Source: Deltaproteobacteria bacterium (GTDB lineage Bacteria; Desulfobacterota; Desulfobacteria; Desulfobacterales; C00003060). From it: a stretch of 32,959 nt of DNA. The translations under genes were made by a program, and so were the position numbers. Below the pieces are notes generated by a model, which saw nothing but the letters and a program-made list of their open reading frames with translations, made no database searches and had not been told where the DNA came from. How positions within the stretch are numbered: the stretch's first letter is position 1; each line of letters starts with the position of its first letter. Shown one piece after another: positions 6,811 to 15,627 of this stretch. Location of the stretch: positions 1 through 32,959 of the forward strand of contig DAOUZN010000005.1 in NCBI GenBank assembly GCA_030665585.1, in the 5' to 3' direction.

Positions 6811-6974
6811 ATCTTGTTCTACTCCACAAAGCTCCTATCCCAATCCACTACTTTGCCTCACCCGAAGGTGTGAAGCTCAACAACCTACTAAAATATCAAT
6901 ACTATTTTCGCATATCATAGGATGGGTTTTTGTGTCAAGCAAATCCATCACTTTTCTTCACACGACGGACGGTG

Positions 6975-7370
6975 TCATGACAGCCATCGCACATGGATCT
7001 TTCTGCTTCTGGGCCCATCAAACTCGCAAAAAAACACGCCCTGCCAAGTCCCCAAACTCAGCCGTCCCCTTTCCACAGCTATCATCTCGGAGGCCCCGAT
7101 CATGCTCGCCTTAATGTGGGCCGGCGAATTCCCCTCCAGGTGGCGGTACGCCTCATTCCACGGCACGATCTTGTTCAAGACCATGAGGATGTCTGACTTG
7201 ACACTCGGATCGGCATGCTCATTGATGGTCACGGCCGCTGTGGTATGTGGAACAAAGAGGAAGCAAACCCCATGGTCAACGCCCTCGGCCTGGATCACCT
7301 TTTCCACCTCGGCAGTGATGTCTATGAGCTCAGTCTTGGAGCGGGTCTTGACCGTCAGGGTCCTGTTCAA
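6975..7370 (-). CDS. yjbQ: YjbQ/UPF0047 family protein (secondary thiamine-phosphate synthase-like)
   Basis: The 131-residue protein matches the YjbQ fold throughout: ITAEVEKVIQAEGVDHGVCFLFVPHTTAAVTINEHADP, then HLEGNSPAHIKASMIGAS and LGTWQGVFFCEFDGPRSRKI. Weak thiamine-phosphate synthase activity has been reported for the family, but its main role is not settled. The start is a TTG at 7370, supported by GAGGAGG six bases upstream; there is no ATG near. It lies between the dsrC terminator and the csp leader and probably has its own transcription or reads through from dsrC. Confidence 0.9.
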   Translation of the reverse strand: MNRTLTVKTRSKTELIDITAEVEKVIQAEGVDHGVCFLFVPHTTAAVTINEHADPSVKSDILMVLNKIVPWNEAYRHLEGNSPAHIKASMIGASEMIAVERGRLSLGTWQGVFFCEFDGPRSRKIHVRWLS

Positions 7371-7383
7371 GGCGCCTCCTCAG

Positions 7384-7422
7384 AAAAAAAGAGGCTCCAC
7401 CCCGCGGGTAAAGCCTCTTTTT
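7384..7422 (-). terminator. Intrinsic terminator of dsrC
   Basis: AAAAAGAGGCT and AGCCTCTTTTT form an 11-bp stem around a 15-nt GC-rich loop, with a T-run on the minus strand. It follows the dsrC stop by about 40 bp and overlaps the area just before the yjbQ ribosome site. The A/T arms also let it work in the other direction. Confidence 0.8.
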
Positions 7423-7461
7423 CGGACGTCCTAATTGTCTCACAAAATCAGAAAGTTTTCC

Positions 7462-7779
7462 CTACACGCAGCCGGTCGGCTTGGGAAGACCCGCCATCTT
7501 ACAAGCGCCCTTGCCAGGGCCAGAGGGAAACAGTTCATAAATGTGTTTGAGCTTGTAACCAGTGACCTTGGAGAAGATCCGGACCATGGGAGCGATCCCG
7601 TTCTTCTCATAATAATCCTGCAAGAATTTGATGCACTTCCAATGTTCGTCGCTGAGTTCCTCAATCCCCTCCACCGTCTTCACGTGTTGGACCCACTCCG
7701 GACACCAGTTCTTGTAATCATCAATGAAACCATCCTCATCCACAGTAAAGGTTTTCCCTTGAGCTTCAACTGTCGGCAT
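7462..7779 (-). CDS. dsrC: DsrC, sulfur-carrier partner of dissimilatory sulfite reductase
   Basis: The 105-residue protein has the TusE/DsrC fold and the diagnostic flexible C-terminal arm GPGKGACKMAGLPKPTGCV, with C93 and C104 in CX10C spacing and the second Cys one before the end. In sulfate reducers this arm accepts sulfur from DsrAB as a trisulfide, which is then reduced through DsrMKJOP. True DsrC (two Cys) differs from TusE and RspA (one or none). It is encoded away from dsrAB, as is usual in sulfate reducers, with a strong promoter, AAGGAGG ribosome site and terminator of its own. It is the best metabolic marker in the window. Confidence 0.96.
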   Translation of the reverse strand: MPTVEAQGKTFTVDEDGFIDDYKNWCPEWVQHVKTVEGIEELSDEHWKCIKFLQDYYEKNGIAPMVRIFSKVTGYKLKHIYELFPSGPGKGACKMAGLPKPTGCV

Positions 7780-7859
7780 GCCAACGTCCTCCTTTCCTTT
7801 ATTTAATGTTCGCCATTATCTGTTCGACACCCTGCTGTCGCCCCAGAAAAATCGCTACA

Positions 7860-7888
7860 TTCATATATGAAAAAACCATCTTTGTCAA
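7860..7888 (-). promoter_or_regulatory. Promoter of dsrC
   Basis: Minus-strand TTGACA (7883-7888), 17 bp, then TATGAA (7860-7865). The predicted start near 7853 gives a leader of about 75 nt before the ATG. A strong promoter fits the high DsrC level usual in sulfate reducers. Confidence 0.65.
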
Positions 7889-7991
7889 CACGAAAAAGGA
7901 CGAGTGGGGAAATTAACCTCACCCCGTTGCCGTAGGGATTCCTTTTAGGGCGTCCCCGGTAAGCGAAAGCATCGCCCAGCTGAACGCCAGA

Positions 7992-8528
7992 TCATCGTGC
8001 TGTGACAGCCACTTCGTCACGTCCTGCATTTTCCTTCAGATACACGTTAACCATGGTATGGTGAATGGTTTCGACGTACTCGCCCACGTAGTTGGCATCG
8101 ATGGGCAGTTCGCGGTGGCCTCGGTCCACGAGAACGGCCAGTTCAATGCGATCCGGACGGCCAAAATCGATCAGGGCATCCATGGCTGCCCGCACGGTGC
8201 GGCCCGTAAAGAGGACATCATCCACCAGGATCACCTGTTTCCTATCCAATGAAAAAGGCAACTCCGTCTTCTGAACAATGGGTTGGTGGCTGATGCGCGT
8301 CCAGTCATCTCTGTAAAGATTGATATCAAGATCGCCCCTGGGAATGTCAGCCCCCTCAAGCGAAAGAATCTTTGCTTTTAGGCGATCCGCCAAAAATACC
8401 CCTCCGGTCCTGATGCCGATGAGCACCAGATTCTCCGCCCCCCTGTGCTTTTCAAGAATCTCGCCGGCCATCCTGGTCAGGATCCGGTCAATGTCGGGGG
8501 CTTTTAAGATGACTTCTTCTGTGGTCAT
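7992..8528 (-). CDS. pyrR: PyrR-type uracil phosphoribosyltransferase/pyrimidine regulator
   Basis: The 178-residue type I phosphoribosyltransferase carries the PRPP loop VILVDDVLFTGRTVRAAMD, the start LIGIRTGGVFLADRL and the PyrR-typical DINLYRDDW and LVDRGHRELPI. PyrR binds pyr mRNA leaders with UMP to attenuate transcription and has uracil phosphoribosyltransferase activity. No pyr operon or PyrR-binding leader is visible here, so the regulatory role cannot be confirmed. It lies 12 bp after the FmdB-type gene and is probably co-transcribed. Confidence 0.93.
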   Translation of the reverse strand: MTTEEVILKAPDIDRILTRMAGEILEKHRGAENLVLIGIRTGGVFLADRLKAKILSLEGADIPRGDLDINLYRDDWTRISHQPIVQKTELPFSLDRKQVILVDDVLFTGRTVRAAMDALIDFGRPDRIELAVLVDRGHRELPIDANYVGEYVETIHHTMVNVYLKENAGRDEVAVTAR

Positions 8529-8540
8529 AGTGTGGCGCTT

Positions 8541-9029
8541 TCAAAGCTGATAGAGCGTTTCATCGCGACGAGGCTTGGCCCGTTTGGTTCCTCTTCCCCT
8601 TTTTTCGCCAAACATGAACGGTTCCTCTTCTTCAAGGAGATCTCCCATCTCTGCTTCGACCTGCTCAGGATCTTCGCCAGCCTCCATCCTTCTCAGGGCC
8701 TCCTCCATGCTTGGCCCGAGGGTAACGCCTGTTGCATCCGTAAACTTGCGCATCAAATTGGCAGCCTGGCGAGGATCCTCCTCGTTCATTCCCTCGGCCT
8801 CTCGGGCCAAAAGACCCATCGCTTTTTCCATCTTGGCCTCATCCACAGGAAAATCATCCAGATCACCCTCCTTCTTTGCCCCCGTGACTCTGGCAAAGGT
8901 GGACATCTGCCTTTTCAGTTTCTTTCGTTTACACCGCGGGCAAAGGGGCTGCTTGGTCGTGTTCACGGTCTTTGAGAAGAAGTTGAACAGGGTGTTACAG
9001 TCTGCGCAGTAAAACTCATAGATAGGCAT
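8541..9029 (-). CDS. FmdB-family zinc-ribbon protein
   Basis: The 162-residue protein opens with MPIYEFYCADCNTLFNFF and a second pair LCPRCKRK, the CxxC...CxxC ribbon of the FmdB/CxxC_CXXC_SSSS family (PF09723). After it come an acidic helical region (about 60-140) with many Glu and a basic tail KRGRGTKRAKPRR. The family is proposed to be regulatory or nucleic-acid binding, but function is not established. It is upstream of pyrR in the same direction. Confidence 0.85.
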   Translation of the reverse strand: MPIYEFYCADCNTLFNFFSKTVNTTKQPLCPRCKRKKLKRQMSTFARVTGAKKEGDLDDFPVDEAKMEKAMGLLAREAEGMNEEDPRQAANLMRKFTDATGVTLGPSMEEALRRMEAGEDPEQVEAEMGDLLEEEEPFMFGEKRGRGTKRAKPRRDETLYQL

Positions 9030-9132
9030 CGTACTTCCTTCTCACCCCCTTTGCTCTTAACGCATCGCCCAGTTTAAGGAGAATCAGGGGCAAAACGCCC
9101 TTGGTTAATATAATAGGGAAGGAAGTGGTGGG

Positions 9133-10851
9133 TCAACAGAATAATGGGACAACCGTGGGGGCGGAAGGCGGTTGAGATGTTGGCAGATACAGATTAACCG
9201 TATTGCCTCGGCCTAATTGAACCTTCAATTCAATGTGGCCATGGTGAGCTTCGATGATCTTCCGCGTCATAGGCAGGCCCAGGCCCTCGCCGAAGGTCGT
9301 CGAGGTAAGATTCGAATCAAGCAAGGCATCTCGCACACCATCTGGCATGAGGTGGCCGTTGTCAGAAATCGCGATGGATACTTGCCCCGTTTGGCGCAAG
9401 GGTCGAATGGATACGGTCACGGTGCCACGGCTTGGACCGATCATATGCATAGCGGTCTTGAAAAGCTGGTGCAAAACCCGGGTGATGCCATCCCGGTCCA
9501 GGGGCACCCGGACCGATTCTTTGGGAAAATCTCGTATGATAGCGATGTCCTTTTCGCGGAAAAGACCTCCAAATTCCTCAAGGACCTCGTCTATGATCGA
9601 AGCCAGGTCTTGCTCAACAAACGTAGGCTCGTAGTCGCGGCAATAATCCACAATCTCCTCCAAAACGCCCTCCAAGCGTCTAGACTCCTTGGCAATGATC
9701 TTCGCATATTGTCCGCCCTGTGCTTCTTCCCCGCACTGGCGTGCAAGTCTTTTGGCAAAGCCCCCGATGGCCAGCAGAGGATTACGAATCTCGTGAGCCA
9801 CTGCATCCAAGGTGTTTTGAAGGATGTCTCTGCGGCTCCGAGCCATTTCTTCAGACATGGAAGTCAACGCCCGGTCATACTGGCTCACATGGCCCAAAAG
9901 TTCCTGAAGGGAAAACTCCATAGAGGCGCTAACCCGGGCAAGGGCCTGGTTGGCCTTTTCCAGTACCGTTATCATGTCGGCCTGGGAATCAACCCGGACA
10001 CGAAGTTGTTCGGCCAGCTCTTCGACCTTGTCAAAGGTCTGTGACAGGATACTGTTGACCGCCTCTGGGTCCAGTTGAAAAAGAGTTTGAGCGCGCTGCT
10101 GCACCTCAAATAGATCCGTGGTTTGACCGAATACGATTTCTGTTGCCCTCCTTGCCATCTCCACAATCTTGCACAGGATTGGCCTGTCTGGTTTCAGGGC
10201 CTGCGGCCCGAAGTGCTTTTGGCATTCTGCCAAATGGTCTGGAAAGCGCCAGCGCCGCAAAATGAGGCTGCCGACCTCCCTATGGTTGACGCCCAAGTGT
10301 TCCTGCTCCCAGGCCATGGCCTCTTCCATGGGCAGCGTCCCTTTAGGAAACTTCTTCTTTGTCTCCTCAGGGCATGCGCTGTAAAGCATGAGTATGCCAA
10401 TCTCTGAAATCAAGGCCGCAATGAAGGCCTCCTCCGGGTACAAGTTGTTGATGGCCTGGACAGACCGGGCAAAATCCTGCGCTATCAATCCGCGGTAAAG
10501 GGACGTCTTCCAGAAATGATTATAGTCCATGCCGTCATGCTCGCCCATGGGAAAAGTATCGCGCAAAGAAAGGCTTAAGGCCATGACGCGCACCTTTTTG
10601 AAACCCAACAGGACAACGGCCTTGGAGATGGAGCTCACGCGCTCCGGCCGAGCATAAAATGCGCTTCCCACCAATTTGAGAAGCCGCGTGGTCAGACCGG
10701 GGTCCTTTTCGATGATGGCGGCCAGATCTGGTGCAGAGCTTCGGTCGTCTGAAGCGAGTTCTACTAACTGGATGGCTATGGGGGACAGAGAGGGGAGGTT
10801 GTCGCTGTCTACAATTTTTTTGAGCAATTTTGTTTTTTGGCGATTTTCCAC
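9133..10851 (-). CDS. HDOD domain-histidine kinase fusion protein
   Basis: The protein has 572 residues. Residues 15-210 are an HDOD domain (LPSLSPIAIQLVELASDD, DPGLTTRLLKLVGSAFY, AVVLLGFKKVRVMALSLSL, then NHREVGSLILRRW). A helical coiled region spans about 275-340. A HisKA segment has the H-box AVAHEIRNPLLAIGG (H353). A HATPase domain has SDNGHLMPDG and GEGLGLPMTRKIIEAHHG. The N-box normally ending NAxx reads KTAMHM, so the Mg-binding Asn is Thr466. No membrane segment is seen, so it is cytoplasmic. The start is a GTG with a weak ribosome site. No response regulator is adjacent. Confidence 0.9.
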   Translation of the reverse strand: MENRQKTKLLKKIVDSDNLPSLSPIAIQLVELASDDRSSAPDLAAIIEKDPGLTTRLLKLVGSAFYARPERVSSISKAVVLLGFKKVRVMALSLSLRDTFPMGEHDGMDYNHFWKTSLYRGLIAQDFARSVQAINNLYPEEAFIAALISEIGILMLYSACPEETKKKFPKGTLPMEEAMAWEQEHLGVNHREVGSLILRRWRFPDHLAECQKHFGPQALKPDRPILCKIVEMARRATEIVFGQTTDLFEVQQRAQTLFQLDPEAVNSILSQTFDKVEELAEQLRVRVDSQADMITVLEKANQALARVSASMEFSLQELLGHVSQYDRALTSMSEEMARSRRDILQNTLDAVAHEIRNPLLAIGGFAKRLARQCGEEAQGGQYAKIIAKESRRLEGVLEEIVDYCRDYEPTFVEQDLASIIDEVLEEFGGLFREKDIAIIRDFPKESVRVPLDRDGITRVLHQLFKTAMHMIGPSRGTVTVSIRPLRQTGQVSIAISDNGHLMPDGVRDALLDSNLTSTTFGEGLGLPMTRKIIEAHHGHIELKVQLGRGNTVNLYLPTSQPPSAPTVVPLFC

Positions 10852-10942
10852 TTCTCAAGCAGCCCTTTACATCCAGGCGGATAGCATACCGATCAAAGGC
10901 ATTGGTTACTGAAGTGACGCCCTTTGATAACCCCTGGTTGAT

Positions 10943-10992
10943 GGTTTCGTAACAAGTCGATTTTACTCACTCCGTGAACCTTTTGGGGGCCC
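10943..10992. repeat. Solo right arm of the MITE-like family
   Basis: GGTTTCGTAACAAGTCGATTTTACTC... to TTTTGGGGGCCC matches the reverse complement of about 3117-3167 with about three differences over 50 bp. It lies between rsmI and the HDOD-kinase gene and is interrupted at GGGGGCCC. The separate pair ATCAAAGG (10892-10899) / CCTTTGAT (10921-10928) forms an 8-bp inverted repeat just beside it. Confidence 0.7.
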
Positions 10993-11044
10993 GCGACGCA
11001 AAGCAAAGGAAACACATCGAAAAAGATCGACTGAAAAGAACAGG

Positions 11045-11932
11045 TCAGCCTCCTTTCTTCAGCTTCAAGGCCTCTTCATAGACGACTCTCTTGGACAGGC
11101 CGTATTCTCTGGCCACCTCCTTGACAAGGTCGGACAGGGAGCCGTCTTGCTCATGATGCAAGCGTCGAAGATGGTTCTGGATGGATTCCCGGTCAATTTC
11201 GCCTCCCGACTCCCGGCCTGCCACCAGCAAGGTACACTCACCCTTCGGGGGACGGCTCGCTGACATTTCTTTCACCATCCTGCTCAGGGGTCCCCTGAGG
11301 ATTTCCTCGTGTAGCTTGGTCAGTTCCCGTGCCGTCACAGCCCTCCGATCCCCCATCACACCGAGGATTTCATGCATCAGCCCAACGAGTCTTTGGGGAG
11401 ATTCATAAAAAATAAGCGTTCGCGGCTCCCGTTTTAGCCGATCCAGCAACGCTCTACGTTTTCCGGGCTTCCTGGGCACAAAGCCGATGAAAACAAAGCT
11501 GTCCGTAGCAAGGCCGGAAACGCTCAACGCCGCAATGATGGCTGATGCGCCGGGAATCGGCACGACTGATACGCCCTCCCGGATGGCCTCCCGAACAAGG
11601 TAATGGCCCGGGTCTGAGATGGAGGGCGTGCCGGCATCCGTAACAAGGGCAATCGAGGTCCCGGTTTTGAGCTTCCCCAAGAGCTCCGGAGTGCGTTTCT
11701 CTTTATTATGGTCGTGGTAGGAGACAAGGCGCGTAGAAACCTTATGGCGCGTGAGGAGCTTCCGGGTCTGCCGGGTGTCTTCTGCCGCAATGAGATCGAC
11801 TTCCTTCAGGGTGCGGATGGCTCGCAGAGTGATGTCTTCCATGTGGCCAATGGGCGTGGCCACCACAAAAAGTGTCCCAAACGGCGGGAAAGCACTCTGA
11901 GTGGGTTCCTCAGTAGGCAAGCTCAAAGGCAT
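11045..11932 (-). CDS. rsmI: 16S rRNA 2'-O-ribose C1402 methyltransferase
   Basis: The tetrapyrrole-methylase-fold enzyme opens with GTLFVVATPIGHMEDITLRAIR, followed by VDLIAAEDTRQTRKLL, VTDAGTPSISDPG, IPGASAIIAALSVSG and FIGFVPRKPGKR, the full RsmI signature. It 2'-O-methylates C1402 in the decoding centre of 16S rRNA using SAM. The track start at 12007 would overlap yraN by about 100 bp. The ATG at 11932 gives 295 residues and a 23-bp overlap; the true start could be a few codons later. It is the last gene of the ffh-rplS-rnhB-yraN cluster. Confidence 0.93.
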   Translation of the reverse strand: MPLSLPTEEPTQSAFPPFGTLFVVATPIGHMEDITLRAIRTLKEVDLIAAEDTRQTRKLLTRHKVSTRLVSYHDHNKEKRTPELLGKLKTGTSIALVTDAGTPSISDPGHYLVREAIREGVSVVPIPGASAIIAALSVSGLATDSFVFIGFVPRKPGKRRALLDRLKREPRTLIFYESPQRLVGLMHEILGVMGDRRAVTARELTKLHEEILRGPLSRMVKEMSASRPPKGECTLLVAGRESGGEIDRESIQNHLRRLHHEQDGSLSDLVKEVAREYGLSKRVVYEEALKLKKGG

Positions 11933-12314
11933 TCTTGATGATCTCGATATCCGGTTGCCCTGGCAACAGGCGGATGGCCACGACATCAAAACGGGCCCTT
12001 TTTTCAATTTGACCTGTTTTTTTCAGATATTCAAGGGCAACCATTGATATCTTGCGCTGTTTCTGAGGTGTGACAGCCAGCTTTGGATCTCCAAACCGAT
12101 CCGTGCGCCGTGCCTTTACCTCCACGAAGGCCAGCACACCGCGGTCTTTGGCAATGATATCAATTTCGCCCAACTTGCAGCGATAGTTTTTCTCAAGAAT
12201 CTTATATCCTTTTTTCTTCAAGGCTTTCACGGCTAGGGACTCGCCACGGGCGCCAGTGTGGCAGCGATTGTCGCTCGGCCTGTCGTGTTGCCGGCATATC
12301 CGATCTCTAAACAT
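11910..12314 (-). CDS. yraN: YraN/UPF0102 nuclease-fold protein
   Basis: The 134-residue protein has the PD-(D/E)XK-like core: GARGESLAVKALKKKGYKILEKNYRC, GEIDIIAKD and FVEVKAR, then a C-terminal RARFDVVAI strand. The metal-binding Glu/Asp/Lys set is intact. No cellular activity is firmly assigned to the family. It sits 21 bp after rnhB and overlaps rsmI by 23 bp, the arrangement common in many bacteria. Residues 1-20 are poorly conserved, so the start may be later. Confidence 0.9.
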   Translation of the reverse strand: MFRDRICRQHDRPSDNRCHTGARGESLAVKALKKKGYKILEKNYRCKLGEIDIIAKDRGVLAFVEVKARRTDRFGDPKLAVTPQKQRKISMVALEYLKKTGQIEKRARFDVVAIRLLPGQPDIEIIKNAFELAY

Positions 12315-12335
12315 TGGCCCCTTTGAGACGCCGCC

Positions 12336-12956
12336 TCACCAATGGTTGTCGACATATTCCTCGACACCGCGGAATGTTTTTCGGTGAATCCGACAACAGC
12401 CAAAGGTGCGGATGGCTTCCCGGTGTGCTCTTGTGCCGTAGCCCTTGTGCTGACCGAAGCCAAACACGGGGAATTCCTCGTCATAAAGCCTCATGAGTCG
12501 ATCTCGTGTCACTTTCGCTATGATGGATGCTGCAGCAATAGACCGACACCGCCTGTCGCCGTGCTTCACGACCTGTTGAGGCAAGGGACATTGAATGGGA
12601 ATCGTACCGTCAACGAGTAAGTAGTCCGGAGCGGGCCGAAGATTGTCTACTGCCATACGCATGGCAAGGAGTGAGGCCTGGAGGATATTGATACGGTCAA
12701 TTTCTACAGGGTCAACAATACCGATGCCTATAGAAATGGCTTGTTCATAAATCGCCCCGAAAAGCTCTTCTCGCCTTCCAGGACTCAATCGCTTGGAATC
12801 ATCCAGGTGCTCAAGACTCACCCTTTCAGGAAGGATGACCGCAGCAGACAGCACCGGCCCTGCCAGGGGTCCCCTGCCGGCCTCGTCGATGCCGGCGACG
12901 CTTGAGAACCCTTCTTGCCGAGCTTTTTTCTCAAACGGCTCAGGATCGATGCCCAC
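12336..12956 (-). CDS. rnhB: Ribonuclease HII
   Basis: The 206-residue enzyme cleaves the RNA strand of RNA-DNA hybrids and single ribonucleotides in DNA. The catalytic motif AGIDEAGRGPLAGPV supplies the first Asp-Glu; LLVDGT and the Asp in VTRDRLM complete the carboxylate set; GYGTRAHREAI is typical. The start is a GTG at 12956 with a weak site; an ATG at 12963 is in another frame. It lies 104 bp after rplS and 21 bp before yraN. Confidence 0.95.
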   Translation of the reverse strand: MGIDPEPFEKKARQEGFSSVAGIDEAGRGPLAGPVLSAAVILPERVSLEHLDDSKRLSPGRREELFGAIYEQAISIGIGIVDPVEIDRINILQASLLAMRMAVDNLRPAPDYLLVDGTIPIQCPLPQQVVKHGDRRCRSIAAASIIAKVTRDRLMRLYDEEFPVFGFGQHKGYGTRAHREAIRTFGCCRIHRKTFRGVEEYVDNHW

Positions 12957-13060
12957 GATTCATTATCCGGAAAACTTGGTTTGAACGACTGTTGGCAGGT
13001 TCCACACGAAACAAGCCCACATGGCGTGTCTTAGAGCTTGGGGCAAAAACCGATTCAGAA

Positions 13061-13408
13061 CTAAGCTGAGCGAAGCTCCTTAATCCTGGCTGCTCTCCCT
13101 CTCAATTTTCTAAGGTAGTAAAGGCGCGAGCGACGGACACGACCTCGAGTCACGACCTCGATCTTGTCAATACTCGGAGAATGCAGAGGGAAAATGCGCT
13201 CTACGCCGATCCCATAAGATACCTTTCTCACGGTGAAGGTGGCATTGGTAGTCCCTTTTCGCTTCCTGATCACCACCCCTTTAAAAATCTGAATCCGCTC
13301 TTTCTCCCCTTCTTTGATCTTGACAAACACTTTTATTGTATCACCAGGCCTGAAAAACGGAAGATCAAACCGCATCTGTTCCTTTTCAATCGCTCTAATT
13401 GTTTCCAC
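13061..13408 (-). CDS. rplS: Ribosomal protein bL19
   Basis: The 115-residue large-subunit protein has [50 protein letters not shown] and the basic end [19 protein letters not shown]. The track ORF starts 20 residues early; a GTG at 13408 preceded by TTGGAGGAAGAT gives the family length. It lies in the usual place after trmD, separated here by the SPOUT gene and 60 bp. Confidence 0.97.
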   Translation of the reverse strand: METIRAIEKEQMRFDLPFFRPGDTIKVFVKIKEGEKERIQIFKGVVIRKRKGTTNATFTVRKVSYGIGVERIFPLHSPSIDKIEVVTRGRVRRSRLYYLRKLRGRAARIKELRSA

Positions 13409-13468
13409 ATCTTCCTCCAATCGCCGTGAGCCAAAATGCCCAAAGTGTGACCCTGCTTGAGTCAACAC

Positions 13469-14038
13469 TCAATCTCTTTGTCCCAGAAGCCTATCAAGGA
13501 CAATGGCAGCAGCCGATCGCACCGACAGGTGGTTATAACCTGTAGGCCCCATGACAGGGGCAAGGACATAATCGGCTGTTTCAATAAACTCTCGTGTCAG
13601 TCCCCACGCCGTTCCAAATATGAGCAAAAAAGGACGGTCCGACTTTAACATGCCTGACAACCCCGCATAGCTGATGCTTTCCGGGTGTGGCCGGGCATCT
13701 GTGACGACCGTGATCGGTCTGCCCTGTCCCTTGCTGGAGATCTCATCCACTGCGGCATCGAGAGAGGCCCCAATCCTAACCAGCTTCAGTGCGGTCCCGC
13801 GATCGGGGTTGTAGCTTGCCCCCACGCCTTCTGTCCAATGAGATACAATCCTTCCAACCAGTTGCCGCTGGTCTGCCAAGGGGGTCAGCACGTAGAAGGC
13901 TTGTGCACCATACGTTTTAGCCGCCCTCGATATGTCGTGCAAATCGAGGTTGCTGACCGCCGAGGCGATCACGTCGCCTTTTTTGTTATACACCGGATGG
14001 TGTATCAGGGCCAAGTAGAGGTTGCCTGAACCTGTCAA
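13469..14038 (-). CDS. SPOUT-fold RNA methyltransferase of the PF09936/COG4752 type
   Basis: The 189-residue protein opens with [35 protein letters not shown] and ends with [12 protein letters not shown]..., [26 protein letters not shown], the knotted SAM-binding C-terminus of SPOUT enzymes. Family members occur next to trmD in Desulfobacterota, Aquificae and relatives; the target nucleotide is not established. Its ATG overlaps the trmD stop by 4 bp, pointing to translational coupling. Confidence 0.88.
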   Translation of the reverse strand: MTGSGNLYLALIHHPVYNKKGDVIASAVSNLDLHDISRAAKTYGAQAFYVLTPLADQRQLVGRIVSHWTEGVGASYNPDRGTALKLVRIGASLDAAVDEISSKGQGRPITVVTDARPHPESISYAGLSGMLKSDRPFLLIFGTAWGLTREFIETADYVLAPVMGPTGYNHLSVRSAAAIVLDRLLGQRD

Positions 14039-14799
14039 GACGTTGTGGAATGCCTGTCTAGGGTGATTTCTATATCCCGGTGAAGCCTTTCCAGGAACAC
14101 GATATCCTCTGGCGTCAGCGGTTGGTCTAACAACAAATCAGGTCTCTCTAGAAACGTCCGAACCAGCGAAGCCTGTCGCCTCCACTGCCTAATGGCCCCA
14201 TGGTTCCCGGAAAGCAACATGTCCGGCACATCGAACCCCTCAAAAGACCTGGGTCGTGTGTATTGCGGGTACTCCAGCAGTCCTGTTGAAAAGGAATCCT
14301 CTTGAGCGGACTGTTCGTTTCCCAGTGCGCCGGGAAGCAGTCGGCCTACTGCATCGATGACAACCATGGCCGCCAATTCACCGCCGGTGAGTACATAGTC
14401 GCCGATGGATAGTTCCTCATCTGCCAGGTCCTGACAAATTCGATCATCAATCCCTTCATAGCGACCACAGACCAAGATGAGCTCGGCACAGCGCGCTAGT
14501 TCCCGGGCGAGCCCATGATCAAAGAGTCGACCCTGCGGTGTGAGCACTAGGGTGAAAGCCCCAGGATGACTCTGCTTAGCATGCCGAATCGCCCCTGCCA
14601 GGGGTTCAGGCTTCATAACCATGCCGCTGCCACCGCCATAGGGGCGATCATCCACCGTGCGGTGGGGGCCTTTGGCAAAGTCTCTGATATCGATCGTCTC
14701 GATGGATATGCGGTTGCTTTCAACGGCCCGCTTGATGATGCCTCCCACCAGCAAGGCGGAAAACATCTCAGGAAACAACGTAAGAACCGTAACGTTCAT
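14035..14799 (-). CDS. trmD: tRNA (guanine37-N1)-methyltransferase
   Basis: The 254-residue SPOUT enzyme uses SAM to form m1G37 and prevent +1 frameshifting. Signatures are [76 protein letters not shown] and [17 protein letters not shown]. It starts 3 bp after the rimM stop and overlaps the downstream SPOUT gene by 4 bp. Confidence 0.97.
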   Translation of the reverse strand: MNVTVLTLFPEMFSALLVGGIIKRAVESNRISIETIDIRDFAKGPHRTVDDRPYGGGSGMVMKPEPLAGAIRHAKQSHPGAFTLVLTPQGRLFDHGLARELARCAELILVCGRYEGIDDRICQDLADEELSIGDYVLTGGELAAMVVIDAVGRLLPGALGNEQSAQEDSFSTGLLEYPQYTRPRSFEGFDVPDMLLSGNHGAIRQWRRQASLVRTFLERPDLLLDQPLTPEDIVFLERLHRDIEITLDRHSTTS

Positions 14800-14802
14800 C
14801 CA

Positions 14803-15318
14803 TTAATCTTCCAGCCCTTCGGGAAGATCCACGCGCAAGATTTTCTGTTCAAGGTCAATATCGACCACCACCGAATCGATCGCTGGAATGAGCAGTTCCT
14901 TTCTCCCGTCTCTCACCGCGTAAACATCGTTGCTTCCCGTGGGCAAAATCGCTTCCACTCGGCCCAGACGTCGGTCATCCAACGTAAAGGCCTCAAGCCC
15001 CATGATCTGGTGCCAGTAGTAACTGCCTTCTTCCAGTGGAGGCAAGGAGGCGTTGTCTATGCAAAGCTGGCAGCCTATCCACGCTTCTGCCGCTTCGATT
15101 GAATCTATGCCGTCCAAGCCAAGGCGGATCACACGTTTGTGAGGACGGGCAAATGCGATGCGAAACGCGGCAAGGACCTCTCCTCCCCGGCTGACGGCTA
15201 GTTCTTGGCAGGGGGCAAACAAATCCATGGAATCACCATAGGAAATCACCTTGAGGTGGCCCTTGATCCCGTGGGTACCCACGATCTTTCCTATAGGGAT
15301 GTGGGCATCCTCACCCAT
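14803..15318 (-). CDS. rimM: 16S rRNA-processing/ribosome maturation factor RimM
   Basis: The 171-residue protein has the N-terminal beta barrel IPIGKIVGTHGIKGHLKVISY and the PRC-barrel C-terminal half (YYWHQIMGLEAFTLDDRRLGRVEAIL... ELLIPAIDSVVVDIDL). It binds the 30S head and S19 during assembly. It sits 6 bp after khpA and 3 bp before trmD, the classical order. Confidence 0.95.
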   Translation of the reverse strand: MGEDAHIPIGKIVGTHGIKGHLKVISYGDSMDLFAPCQELAVSRGGEVLAAFRIAFARPHKRVIRLGLDGIDSIEAAEAWIGCQLCIDNASLPPLEEGSYYWHQIMGLEAFTLDDRRLGRVEAILPTGSNDVYAVRDGRKELLIPAIDSVVVDIDLEQKILRVDLPEGLED

Positions 15319-15324
15319 GACACC

Positions 15325-15555
15325 CTATTCGATGATCTCCAATACGGATCTTTTCTTGATCTTGGCGGAAGCAGCGCCCAAAATAGTCCGCATGGCGCGC
15401 GCGGTGCGGCCTTGCTTCCCGATGATTTTACCCAGATCGTCCTTAGCCACCTTAAGCTCAATGACCGAGGTCTGTTCGCCTGCCACTTCGGAAACCTCCA
15501 CGGCCTCCGGATCATCTACCAGCGCTTCAGCAATGTACTTGATCAGATCCTTCAT
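15325..15555 (-). CDS. khpA: KhpA, small KH-domain RNA-binding protein
   Basis: The 76-residue protein begins with [23 protein letters not shown] and has the KH GxxG loop in [18 protein letters not shown]. It binds RNA, often with KhpB/Jag. It lies between rpsP (72 bp upstream) and rimM (6 bp downstream), its standard place. Confidence 0.95.
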   Translation of the reverse strand: MKDLIKYIAEALVDDPEAVEVSEVAGEQTSVIELKVAKDDLGKIIGKQGRTARAMRTILGAASAKIKKRSVLEIIE

Positions 15556-15627
15556 CTTCCGCCCTCCTCACTGCGTTAGAAGAAAAAACCGACGCCGACA
15601 AAGGTGAGTTGGTTTGGAAAGACCGCC

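Noticed and set aside
9217-10044. 275-residue plus-strand ORF inside the HDOD-kinase gene
   Set aside because: It is a shadow frame with no recognisable domain, while the minus strand encodes clear HDOD and kinase motifs.
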